NCBI GenBank assembly: GCA_016714605.1
Contig: JADKDL010000020.1
Span: 13,303-77,302 of the forward strand
Direction: 5' to 3'
Length of the DNA stretch: 64,000 nucleotides
DNA from: Bacteroidales bacterium
Lineage (GTDB): Bacteria > Bacteroidota > Bacteroidia > Bacteroidales > UBA1715
Shown: piece by piece, positions 44,765 to 53,240 of the stretch
How positions within the stretch are numbered: the stretch's first letter is position 1
Layout: each line of letters starts with the position of its first letter
Made by a program: the position numbers and the translations under genes
Notes under the pieces: model-generated
The model's input: only the letters and a program-made list of their open reading frames with translations
Told to the model about the DNA's origin: nothing
Databases searched by the model: none

Positions 44765-45958
44765 TTACATCAAATATTCTAGAGCTTTCGTTATTCTTTC
44801 TATTGCTTTAACCAACATCTCATCTGATGCGGCAAAAGAAATACGTAAACAATCAGGATGTCCAAATCCCTCTCCGCCAACTGTTGCCACATGTGCTTTT
44901 TCAAGCAAATACAGACTCAAATCGTTGGCATTTTTAATTTCCAAACCATCTATTTTCTTATCTAAAAAGGCTGATATATTAGTAAACATATAAAACGCCC
45001 CCTCCGGTTTATTCAATTTTAGACCTTTTATTTTCGAAAGTCCATCATAAACCAAATCTCGTCTTCTTAAAAATGCTTTGCACATCATTTCAGGGTACTC
45101 TAAGCTGCCATTTATAGCAGCTACAGAAGCTTTCTGAGCAATAGAACATGCACCAGAAGTATATTGACCTTGCAATTTATCGCAAGCTTTTGCAATCCAC
45201 TCTGGTGCGGCAATATAACCAATACGCCATCCGGTCATTGCATATCCTTTTGACACACCATTTACAATAATGGTTTGATTCTTAACCTCTGGAAATTGTG
45301 CTATGCTTTCATGCTTTCCGCTAAAATTTATATATTCATAAATCTCATCAGAAAGTATAAGTATTTGAGGGTTTTTTGCCAACACTTCGGCTATAGCCTT
45401 TAATTCAGCCTTACTATAAACGGTTCCTGCCGGATTTGAAGGCGAACTGAATACAAACATTCTAGTTCGTCTAGATATTGCTTTACTCAGTTCCTCGGCG
45501 GTGATTTTAAAATCATCTTCTATCGTTGTGCGTAAATACACCGGTTTACTTTCTGCTAGTTTTATAGCTTCGGGGTAACTCACCCAGTATGGAGTAGGTA
45601 TCAAAACCTCATCGCCGGGATTTAGTACACTGAGAAACACATTGGTAATAGATTGTTTAGCTCCACAAGAAACCACAATTTGTTTCTGATTATAATCTAA
45701 ATTATTATCGCGCTTTAGTTTATTAACTATTGCTTTTGTAAGATCATCGAAACCGGAAACGGGTGTGTAAAAAGAAAAATTATCGTCTATCGCTTTTTTT
45801 GCTGCTTCTTTTACGTGATCTGGTGTATGAAAATCAGGTTCACCCACACTAAGGTTGATAACATCAACCCCTTTTGATTTCAACTCTCTGCTTTTTTGCG
45901 CCATTGCCAAAGTTTGAGATGCTGCTAATGCTGCAAGTCTCTTTGATTCTGTTTCCAT
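44765..45958 (-). CDS. Pyridoxal-phosphate aminotransferase (aspartate aminotransferase type)
   Basis: 397 residues, class I/II aminotransferase of the aspartate/prephenate subgroup. The family hallmarks are clear: DVINLSVGEPDFHTPDHVKE, ILSDEIYEYINF, the PLP-binding lysine in VNGVSKGYAMTGWRIGY, and the substrate-binding arginine in DCLRISFAAS. It transfers amino groups between aspartate and 2-oxoglutarate. The length is normal; a terminator lies directly downstream and the gene appears monocistronic. Confidence 0.94.
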   Translation of the reverse strand: METESKRLAALAASQTLAMAQKSRELKSKGVDVINLSVGEPDFHTPDHVKEAAKKAIDDNFSFYTPVSGFDDLTKAIVNKLKRDNNLDYNQKQIVVSCGAKQSITNVFLSVLNPGDEVLIPTPYWVSYPEAIKLAESKPVYLRTTIEDDFKITAEELSKAISRRTRMFVFSSPSNPAGTVYSKAELKAIAEVLAKNPQILILSDEIYEYINFSGKHESIAQFPEVKNQTIIVNGVSKGYAMTGWRIGYIAAPEWIAKACDKLQGQYTSGACSIAQKASVAAINGSLEYPEMMCKAFLRRRDLVYDGLSKIKGLKLNKPEGAFYMFTNISAFLDKKIDGLEIKNANDLSLYLLEKAHVATVGGEGFGHPDCLRISFAASDEMLVKAIERITKALEYLM

Positions 45959-46041
45959 CTTTATCCTATTAAAAAACGGGCAAAGATAGTATTTTTAACA
46001 AATCAGCCTACATATTTACTAATTATACTTTTGGTAAAAGC

Positions 46042-48435
46042 TTATTCTTTCCACTCCAACTTACAATTCTCTGTAGCTAACACAAGATAAGCTTTCCCAG
46101 GTTCTATTTCGGTTATACTATTTAGTGGATTTCCAAATTCATAAAACCCATCAAAATTTTTAATTGTAGTAATTTTTTGACTTATTGCAGTAAACACGGT
46201 TTCAATAGTTTGAGTTTTAGAAGTAGGCACTCCAATAAGATTCCATCCCTTAGTAAGATTCTGAACCATTGGCAATTCTACTAAACTACCTACTACAGTT
46301 AAATCGGCATCGGCAGTAAGTTTAATTAAATAACCGCTACCACTGTTTATGGTTTTTATAGATTGAAATACCGCTGCTTGGTTGCTGCTATAGAACCCAT
46401 CAAAGTTTTTCAGTGTCTCAAAATTACTATTCAAAGCACCAAAAACAGCATCAACAGCGGCATTTACCGGATTTATTTGCAAAGAGATTAAATTCCAACC
46501 TTTTTTCAACTGCAAATTCTGGCTTTGCAGATTCTGTTGTGGCAATATCTTGATAATAAGAGGACGCTCAGAAACTTGTATTTTTACTGATGCTACATTA
46601 TTATAAGTAAAAAGGGTATCGCCATCAATATCATTATTAACAAAATCAATAACTTGCGCTTGCTCCATTGCCGCATCAAAGCTTAGAGTATAATTGGCAA
46701 CGGTTGTTCCGTTTGCAGTTGGACACCATGCTACATAAGCTTGTTTGGTATTATCTTCATTCCTAAATCGATAAAGAAGCACATTTTCGTTACCACTGTT
46801 TATTTCGGCATCGAAAAACATATCGCCCAACTGTTTTCTGAGCGTTGAGACATAGTACCAACTATCTTTTTTTGCCCACGAACCTTTAACATTGGTAAGT
46901 CCGGAGGTGCTGTATTTTGTGGCATCGGTTACGTCAACATCTCTAGACATGTACATTGCAGCGCGGTCTATACCTGCCGCAGCAATTTCTAAGTAACTTC
47001 TTACCAACCACATAGCCTGAACCTGATACGAGGTATAACTACCATAAGCAGAAGCTCTTTGAACAGATTGCACATGAGTATCGTAACCAAATTCTGTAAG
47101 CCATAACTCTTGAAGTGGCAGAAATGTATCTCTAAACGCAACGAGCTTTTTCATTCTAAACTTCAAACTATCAGCTTCCGGATGTATGCCTTTGGTTGAG
47201 CTTCCTTGTCCGCCATTGTCATTACTGTAATGATGGAAATTCAGTACATCGGCAGGAAAAGAGCCGTCTCTATTGAATTTTGACCAAAAAACCATACTCT
47301 CTATATATTCTAAATCTGTTTTTGCCAAACCAGACATTACAAGCTTTGTATTAGCATCGGCAGTTTTGAGTCCATAGCCCATGCCCAATTCACCTTTATG
47401 TCCATCATAATCGGCACTAGACATTGCAGCATATTCAAACGGCGACCACCATCCATTTTTACCCTCCCACCAACGGTCTTGCTCATTCCAATTCTCATAA
47501 TAGGTAATATAACCAAGACCCGATTTTGCTTCCTGACCGCTGTTAAGCAAGAGCAATGAATGATCTACCGGAGTTGTTCCATAGCGAGCCGCATACTGAA
47601 ACATAAGCTGCGCATGTTCCTTGTACGAAAGCGGATTGGTCGAATCTTCATCTAAATAGAGCGGTTTTTCTCTACCGGGAGCGCCATGAAAATCGACCGT
47701 ATTTTGCAAACACGGACAAACGGTAACTCCAGCAGCTTTAAGCTTTTGATAATAATTATCAAAATCCCAAAAGCCACTCCATCTATTAAATTCAAATGTA
47801 TTTGCAGCCACTTCAGTAAACGACCAATTATGATATTCTCTTAGAAATCCGCCAACGGCAAGCACATCAACAGGGTCGTCAATAAAGCCATTTAAGCCAA
47901 CAAAATCTTTCATTAAAGCCTTCGGTCTGTTTACAGGAATTACCACATCGGTATTCACTTGCTTCAAAACACCATAAATAAAAATCTCTTCTGGCACAAC
48001 GTTCTTTTCCCAAATTGTAAGCATTACATATCTGGTGGATATAGAAACCTCCATGTTTTTCCACTTTTGATACTGATCCTGATTGTAGGTAGAGAGGGTA
48101 TCCCATTTGAAGGGTGTACCTCCATAAAACTCTATTTTCCCCGAACCGTTTGAATCAAATAGCAATATGTTTGACAATTGATATTCATGCTTAAGATCAA
48201 TAACTACCGATACCGGATAGTTCCAAGCCGTATATCCGGGTTGCCATTTGGTTACCGGATTACTAACCGTTTGATTTAGTGGATCGCCAACAGACTCCTG
48301 TTCATCAACCAACAAATCGGCATTGCCCCATGTCGAGATATTTATAATATTCTCTGCACTAAGCTGTATTTTCTGTTGGGCAAAAACTGTAGTAGATATT
48401 ATTATTAAAGATAAAAGCGATAGCAGTTTTTTCAT
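46042..48435 (-). CDS. Secreted clan-A glycoside hydrolase-like protein with C-terminal GWNLI repeats
   Basis: 797 residues with a signal peptide (to TTVFAQ). Residues ~25-158 form a discoidin-like beta-sandwich (SVVIDLKHEYQLSNILLFDS). Residues ~180-530 look like a clan-A TIM barrel: E318 in YYENWNEQ (acid/base) and E448 in ELWLTEFG (nucleophile), spacing as in GH39-like enzymes. A small beta domain follows, then two homologous ~80-residue repeats (KKGWNLISLQI...FDGFY and TKGWNLIGVPT...FDGFY). The protein ends NCKLEWKE with no T9SS sorting signal, so it may be periplasmic or lipid-independent secreted. Likely a polysaccharide hydrolase; the substrate is unknown. Confidence 0.8.
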   Translation of the reverse strand: MKKLLSLLSLIIISTTVFAQQKIQLSAENIINISTWGNADLLVDEQESVGDPLNQTVSNPVTKWQPGYTAWNYPVSVVIDLKHEYQLSNILLFDSNGSGKIEFYGGTPFKWDTLSTYNQDQYQKWKNMEVSISTRYVMLTIWEKNVVPEEIFIYGVLKQVNTDVVIPVNRPKALMKDFVGLNGFIDDPVDVLAVGGFLREYHNWSFTEVAANTFEFNRWSGFWDFDNYYQKLKAAGVTVCPCLQNTVDFHGAPGREKPLYLDEDSTNPLSYKEHAQLMFQYAARYGTTPVDHSLLLLNSGQEAKSGLGYITYYENWNEQDRWWEGKNGWWSPFEYAAMSSADYDGHKGELGMGYGLKTADANTKLVMSGLAKTDLEYIESMVFWSKFNRDGSFPADVLNFHHYSNDNGGQGSSTKGIHPEADSLKFRMKKLVAFRDTFLPLQELWLTEFGYDTHVQSVQRASAYGSYTSYQVQAMWLVRSYLEIAAAGIDRAAMYMSRDVDVTDATKYSTSGLTNVKGSWAKKDSWYYVSTLRKQLGDMFFDAEINSGNENVLLYRFRNEDNTKQAYVAWCPTANGTTVANYTLSFDAAMEQAQVIDFVNNDIDGDTLFTYNNVASVKIQVSERPLIIKILPQQNLQSQNLQLKKGWNLISLQINPVNAAVDAVFGALNSNFETLKNFDGFYSSNQAAVFQSIKTINSGSGYLIKLTADADLTVVGSLVELPMVQNLTKGWNLIGVPTSKTQTIETVFTAISQKITTIKNFDGFYEFGNPLNSITEIEPGKAYLVLATENCKLEWKE

Positions 48436-48484
48436 AAAGTGTTCGTTTTAAGATTTTTGTAGAGTCAATTCACATTGAGAAAAT

Positions 48485-49429
48485 TCATGAATTTTCTCTA
48501 CTATTAAACCATGCTTTTGAATAGGCAACATCGGCAGCAATTTCGTCTTTTAGAGTAATTATTGAATCGAACTTCTTTTCGTCTCTAATTCGTGTTTTAA
48601 AAACCAGTGTTAATTTCCTATCATAAATATCTTCGTTGAAATTGAAAATATATGCTTCTATGGTATGTCTTTTTTCAAAAACCTCAATCGTTGGATTTGT
48701 ACCAACACTGGCAACCCCTTGATATGTTTTACCATCAAGCTTAATATCAACCACATAAACGCCACTACCGGGTATAAGTTTTAGGTTACTGTCTACTTCT
48801 ATATTTGCAGTCGGATAGCCAATCTTGCGACCAATTTGTCTGCCTTTTACCACTTTCCCGTTTAGGAAATATTCGTACGACAAAAATTTATTTGCATGAT
48901 CTATATTTCCTTGTTCTATAGACTCTCTTGTTTTGGTTGAACTTATGTTTATATGGTTCAAATCGAAAGGTGGAATTTCTTCCACATCGAAACCAAAAAC
49001 AGCAGCCTGTTGACTAAGAAAAGCAAAGTCGCCCTCACCTTTATAGCCATACTTATGGTCATAGCCAACAACAATTTTTTTGGCACCAATTCTTTCTACC
49101 AATACCTCTTTTATATAATTATAAGGAGACATTCTAGAAAAATGCTCATCAAAGGTTTGAATAACTACCGATGACACTCCGGTAGTTTGCAACAATTGAA
49201 TTTTCTCTTCAAGCGTTGTGATGAGCTTCAACGAAGTATGATCTTTCTCAAAAAAAACTCTAGGATGCGGCCAAAACGTTAATATAACCGACTCACCACC
49301 AATAGACTCAGCCAAGCTTGTAATTCGTTTGATAAGTTGCCTGTGCCCCAGATGCACCCCATCAAACATGCCTATTGTAACAACCGGATTTTTACCCGAA
49401 TATGTTTGCAATTGTTCATATACTCTCAT
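48485..49429 (-). CDS. ribF: Bifunctional riboflavin kinase/FAD synthetase
   Basis: 314 residues, the usual RibF length. The N-terminal FAD synthetase (nucleotidyltransferase) domain has VVTIGMFDGVHLGHRQLI and the later SSTKTRE segment. The C-terminal flavokinase domain has KGRQIGRKIGYPTANIEV and the YDRKLTLVF block. It converts riboflavin to FMN and FAD. I see no FMN riboswitch upstream (49430-49685), only AT-rich DNA and a dyad. Confidence 0.95.
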   Translation of the reverse strand: MRVYEQLQTYSGKNPVVTIGMFDGVHLGHRQLIKRITSLAESIGGESVILTFWPHPRVFFEKDHTSLKLITTLEEKIQLLQTTGVSSVVIQTFDEHFSRMSPYNYIKEVLVERIGAKKIVVGYDHKYGYKGEGDFAFLSQQAAVFGFDVEEIPPFDLNHINISSTKTRESIEQGNIDHANKFLSYEYFLNGKVVKGRQIGRKIGYPTANIEVDSNLKLIPGSGVYVVDIKLDGKTYQGVASVGTNPTIEVFEKRHTIEAYIFNFNEDIYDRKLTLVFKTRIRDEKKFDSIITLKDEIAADVAYSKAWFNSRENS

Positions 49430-49573
49430 AGGGTAAATATAATAAAAACTATAAATAATGTGCTAATTTGCTAATAGCTTAATTTGTTAATGTGCGAAAG
49501 CTAAATATTTATTGAATCTACAATTTAAGATACATAATCCAATGTCGTTTAGTAAAGAATTCCATGCAATTAA

Positions 49574-49626
49574 CCACTACCAGGGTTTACGGCAGCCCCG
49601 ACAGTGGTTGAAAACCCTGTTGGTGG
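49574..49626. repeat. Imperfect inverted repeat (REP-like)
   Basis: CCACTACCAGGGTTT (49574-49588) is the near reverse complement of AAACCCTGTTGGTGG (49612-49626), 12 of 15 paired, around a GC-rich loop containing GGCAGCCCCGACAGTGGTTG. It lies between ribF and the acetyltransferase gene. There is no T run. Confidence 0.55.
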
Positions 49627-49685
49627 CTTAAGCAAACAAAATTGATACATGATCTTCAATATTTTAAGTTTCAATAACAACAATA

Positions 49686-50171
49686 CTAATTATTCATTAA
49701 TGCAAAAACAGGAATTTCTCGACCCTTGATTGAAGATTTAGAATTTCTAATGAACCGAGCTCCAACCTTTTCATAAAAACCCGTTGCAAACGGATCTACA
49801 AATATGAGACATTCCGGAATTGCGTTATCGTGCATAACGTTCAAAGTATGCTTAATCAATTCTGTACCAATACCCTTTTTATGATATTCAGGAAGAATAA
49901 AAACATGTTCGAGCCAAAACGCTTTTTCAACATAAACTTCTCCCGCCCAAAACGCTTCTTTATTTTCAACAATAGAATAAAATCCAACTACAATATTTTC
50001 AAATACAGCGACATAGACAATATTTGAAGTAATATACTCCTGCGTTATAGTCAATTCATCTTTCCAGATTTCATAATAACTTTCCGGATATTTCCAATGT
50101 CTTTTTGCAGCAAAAGCAATCTCGGTAAGTACCGAAGCTTCATGTAATTCTGCTTTTCTTATAGTGAGCAT
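49686..50171 (-). CDS. GNAT-family N-acetyltransferase
   Basis: 161 residues. The GNAT fold is visible: N-terminal MLTIRKAELHEASVLTEIAF, the beta4-beta5 region AFWLEHVFILPEYHKKGIGT with the acetyl-CoA pyrophosphate-binding motif EYHKKGIGTELI, and the C-terminal FYEKVGARFI. The substrate is unknown; the nearest matches by eye are small-molecule or amino-acid acetyltransferases. Confidence 0.9.
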   Translation of the reverse strand: MLTIRKAELHEASVLTEIAFAAKRHWKYPESYYEIWKDELTITQEYITSNIVYVAVFENIVVGFYSIVENKEAFWAGEVYVEKAFWLEHVFILPEYHKKGIGTELIKHTLNVMHDNAIPECLIFVDPFATGFYEKVGARFIRNSKSSIKGREIPVFALMNN

Positions 50172-50251
50172 ATTTTTTAGATTGATAATGCGAAATACCT
50201 GTTGAATGTTGATTCTTAAAGTTATGATAAGCGTTCTTTAAAGTTTTAAAC

Positions 50252-50332
50252 AGGCTGAAAGCCTAGATTAATTCAGCCCGACGGCAACGCCTCGGGTGTA
50301 AAGAATCAAATACAACATCGCTCTGAAAGAGC
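50252..50332. repeat. Three tandem mini-hairpins (REP-like element)
   Basis: AGGCT-GAA-AGCCT (50252-50264), CCCGA-C-GGC-AAC-GCC-TCGGG (50277-50296) and GCTCT-GAA-AGAGC (50320-50332). All have perfect stems with GAA or AAC loops. They lie directly downstream (in map order) of the acetyltransferase gene and upstream of the alkD stop. From memory, similar elements are scattered through Bacteroidota intergenic regions. Confidence 0.75.
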
Positions 50333-50347
50333 AGCTTAATTCATATA

Positions 50348-50950
50348 CTACTCTACCCTACCCTTTAAAAAATCTTCTCTCAGATTTGCAGGGAATTTTT
50401 CAATTGCATAACGAAGCATGGTTCTAGGCATAGTACGATAATGGTTTTTCAAAAATCGCATCTCGCTTTCCAAATGCCTGTTACCAATTTCGCGGAGCAT
50501 CCAGCCTACCGCCTTATGAATAAGATCGTGCTTATGATGCAGCAGCAAATCGGCAATGATTAAAGCATCCTCATAATCATTCTTTTTTATATACCAGAAA
50601 CAAGCAATCATTGCTATTCTATTCTCCCACAAACTATTGCTGGTAGTAAGCGAAAAAAGCAGACTTCGATCTTTATCTTCCAAATAAGCCCCAACAATAT
50701 AATGCGCCGACGAATCGACCAAATCCCAATTGTTTATATAAGCAGTATTTCTCATATACAACTGAAATATAGCATCTTTAATTATGGCATATTGTTTCTT
50801 TTTAAACAACATAAGCAGCATGAACAAACAACATAAGCGTTGTTCATGAATAGGACTTTGCAGAATCTCCTCTAGTTCATCAATAGAAAGCAGCTCAGCA
50901 TAGCGCTTAGCAATATCTCTCAGAACTGGCACATTAACGCCAATAAACAC
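50348..50950 (-). CDS. DNA alkylation repair protein (AlkD-like), lacking its N-terminus
   Basis: 200 residues from a GTG at 50950. The HEAT-like AlkD pattern is clear: VPVLRDIAKRYAELLSIDEL, YINNWDLVDSSAHYIVG, WENRIAMIACFWYI, HKAVGWMLREIG. Full-length members are ~230-240 residues. In-frame homologous sequence continues upstream of the GTG (FFKTGKGEYAEGDVFIGV) up to ~50990, where the terminator of the neighbouring C10 protease gene begins; no ATG is available. The first ~35 residues are therefore absent, as if the upstream protease cluster had replaced the 5' end. It may be a remnant or still partly functional; AlkD excises 3-methyladenine-type lesions. Confidence 0.78.
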   Translation of the reverse strand: MFIGVNVPVLRDIAKRYAELLSIDELEEILQSPIHEQRLCCLFMLLMLFKKKQYAIIKDAIFQLYMRNTAYINNWDLVDSSAHYIVGAYLEDKDRSLLFSLTTSNSLWENRIAMIACFWYIKKNDYEDALIIADLLLHHKHDLIHKAVGWMLREIGNRHLESEMRFLKNHYRTMPRTMLRYAIEKFPANLREDFLKGRVE

Positions 50951-50994
50951 ATCTCCCTCAGCATATTCACCCTTGCCGGTTTTAAAAAAACTAA

Positions 50995-51030
50995 AAAAGG
51001 GGCTGTCATTTAGATTTGACAGCCCCTTTT
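50995..51030 (-). terminator. Strong intrinsic terminator of the secreted-protease cluster
   Basis: Perfect 14-bp arms AAAAGGGGCTGTCA (50995-51008) and TGACAGCCCCTTTT (51017-51030), 8-nt loop, then a T run on the minus strand. It starts ~20 nt after the C10 protease stop. Confidence 0.93.
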
Positions 51031-51051
51031 ATGATAATGAATAAATCTAAA

Positions 51052-53157
51052 CTATTTTTTAAGAACAATTCTTTCAGTAAATGGTTCTTTTAATGGATTA
51101 GTTACATTTATAAAATACACTCCATTAGCATTATTAGACAAATCTAATTTGATACTAGAATCAGTATTTTCTTCAATCATGATACTACGTCCATTTTCAT
51201 CTACTACCTCAATACGTGAAGCTGGTACAAGACCTGCAATTGAAATAATTCCTGATGTTGGGTTTGGTGAGATGTTAATATTCACGAAATTGTATTTAAA
51301 TTTATCTACATCATTATCAATAGACTCTGAAGAACTTTCTATGTTTGAATTATTAAAAGGCTCTGGTTTATTAGAACTATTCTGAAAATCTGATGGGAAA
51401 ACATATTGTGTAGTTGAATCTGATTTAAACAGACTTGAAGATAATACAGTAATATCTTTACTCTGAGAAATTTTTTCACCGCAATTATTGCGTATAGTAA
51501 TATCGGCTACATATACTCCTTCATAAGTAACACCCTCCCCACTCCATATTTTTATATACTCATCATCCGCTCCCATTAATCCAGCATTTCGATAAACAAT
51601 ATCTTGATTCCTTGACCAAATAATTACCTCATAGGAATTTGTATTTTTGCCAGAAATTATGTACCGACCATTAATTTCGGAACCATAAATAATAGCATTT
51701 ACTGGACAATTTAATTCTATACCACACTCCTTATCACAATCAATAGCACCTACACTAGCATTCAATGACGAACCTATTTTCGCAGTAAAACCAGGTTTTA
51801 ATACTATTAAACTACCTGCTTTCAATTCTAAATCTCCACCAGATTCAACAGAAAGACTTTTATTTACAGCTGGAACCGTTATTGTATTAAGAGCTACCTC
51901 CAATTTTTTATTTAATACGCTAGAATAGGATAGATTCGCTATGTCTGATAGATATGAATTGCAAGATATATGAGCATAAGTTGGAGAAAGACCTATAATA
52001 GCAGATTGATAAACAGTATAATCACTTTCATCTATACCACCAGGTGTAATATCGTTGAGTTGAAAATATCCATCCTTATAAATAGTCTCTCCCCACCCAA
52101 AATTAAAGTGAAAAATATGAGGTTCGTCAATATCATAGCCATCACAAACAAAATAATGAACATCGCCAAAATTACTAAAATCAATAACATCACCACCTCT
52201 ATATAATACTGGTCTACCAACATTAATTTCTGTTCTTATAAGTTCTTTCCATGAGGTATAATCCCAATCATCTCTATCTTTAAGTTCAGCAGCTTGGTAT
52301 CCAAAATCCTCTGATAGTGCCTCATGAAGATTAAATTGAGTTGTCCATGACCCAGTACACCAATAATGCATATTAGCAGCATCCGATCTACCAATATCTT
52401 TCAATAAATTAGCAATCTCTGTACCTTCACTTTCACTAGAACTATTTGTCAATTTATTAGGCATATTTCCCCAGTTATATGTTCTATAATCTGATTTATA
52501 TGGCCATTGCCAATACCACATAATTTGACCAGCAGCAACGGCTCCACAACCTACAGAGTGCTTATCGCCACATAAATTACAATCTTCCACATCCTCCATA
52601 AATTTATTATAGGTTTGGTAAGGTGCACATCCACCATCATTATTTCCGGATTGTTTCCATCTAATCTCCCCCCTATCATCTGTATCTAAAATATTATTAT
52701 TGAAACTACCTGATTTTAACATAGAAATTCCATTAGTATTTAAATACTTATCCCATTTAGTCCTTATTTCCTGATTATTTTTTGTTTCCTGGTTGGTTGT
52801 AGTTTTAAGTAGGGTGAGATTTTCAACTCTGCTTCTCGAATTTTTAATAAAATTTTTAATAACTGATGTTGAATCATTATCATATAAATTTCCATGAAGT
52901 CCATAAGCGAGAATTGGAGTTACTTGATCGTCTCCAGAAATTACAATCCAACCATCCTTATTGAAATTTATAATGTAAAATGCTATTTTTTCTCCTACTT
53001 TGTTTTCTTTAATATTTAAAATTTCATTGACTGCATTTGGCCGTTTCAATATCATAAAATTACGAGCTACCTCAATGGCCGTTTTTTTATTTACGGCTTT
53101 AGAAAACATTAAAAAAGATGACAGTAATAAAAGAATTAGTAAATAACTTTTTTTCAT
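51052..53157 (-). CDS. Secreted C10-family cysteine protease (streptopain-like), T9SS type-A tail
   Basis: 701 residues. Signal peptide, an N-terminal Spi-type inhibitory prodomain (~22-110), and a C10 catalytic domain with nucleophile C204 (HSVGCGAVAAGQIMWYWQWP) and H334 in FGDVHYFVCDGYD, followed by FHFNFGWGE. Residues ~395-480 hold the linker module shared by this cluster (SGGDLELKAGSLIVLKPGFT). The C-terminal ~75 residues (NISPNPTSGIISIAGL ... RIVLKK) are a type-A T9SS sorting domain, so the enzyme is exported to the surface. It is the last gene of the five-gene cluster. Confidence 0.92.
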   Translation of the reverse strand: MKKSYLLILLLLSSFLMFSKAVNKKTAIEVARNFMILKRPNAVNEILNIKENKVGEKIAFYIINFNKDGWIVISGDDQVTPILAYGLHGNLYDNDSTSVIKNFIKNSRSRVENLTLLKTTTNQETKNNQEIRTKWDKYLNTNGISMLKSGSFNNNILDTDDRGEIRWKQSGNNDGGCAPYQTYNKFMEDVEDCNLCGDKHSVGCGAVAAGQIMWYWQWPYKSDYRTYNWGNMPNKLTNSSSESEGTEIANLLKDIGRSDAANMHYWCTGSWTTQFNLHEALSEDFGYQAAELKDRDDWDYTSWKELIRTEINVGRPVLYRGGDVIDFSNFGDVHYFVCDGYDIDEPHIFHFNFGWGETIYKDGYFQLNDITPGGIDESDYTVYQSAIIGLSPTYAHISCNSYLSDIANLSYSSVLNKKLEVALNTITVPAVNKSLSVESGGDLELKAGSLIVLKPGFTAKIGSSLNASVGAIDCDKECGIELNCPVNAIIYGSEINGRYIISGKNTNSYEVIIWSRNQDIVYRNAGLMGADDEYIKIWSGEGVTYEGVYVADITIRNNCGEKISQSKDITVLSSSLFKSDSTTQYVFPSDFQNSSNKPEPFNNSNIESSSESIDNDVDKFKYNFVNINISPNPTSGIISIAGLVPASRIEVVDENGRSIMIEENTDSSIKLDLSNNANGVYFINVTNPLKEPFTERIVLKK

Positions 53158-53240
53158 GGAATTATATGAATTAATTTGATTAATATTCTAATTAATTGAT
53201 TTTTAAAATAAAAATTTTGTTGCAAATGTCTTTTCAGTTC

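Noticed and set aside
49430..49685. FMN riboswitch upstream of ribF
   Set aside because: No conserved RFN-element blocks are seen; only AT-rich DNA and an imperfect dyad.
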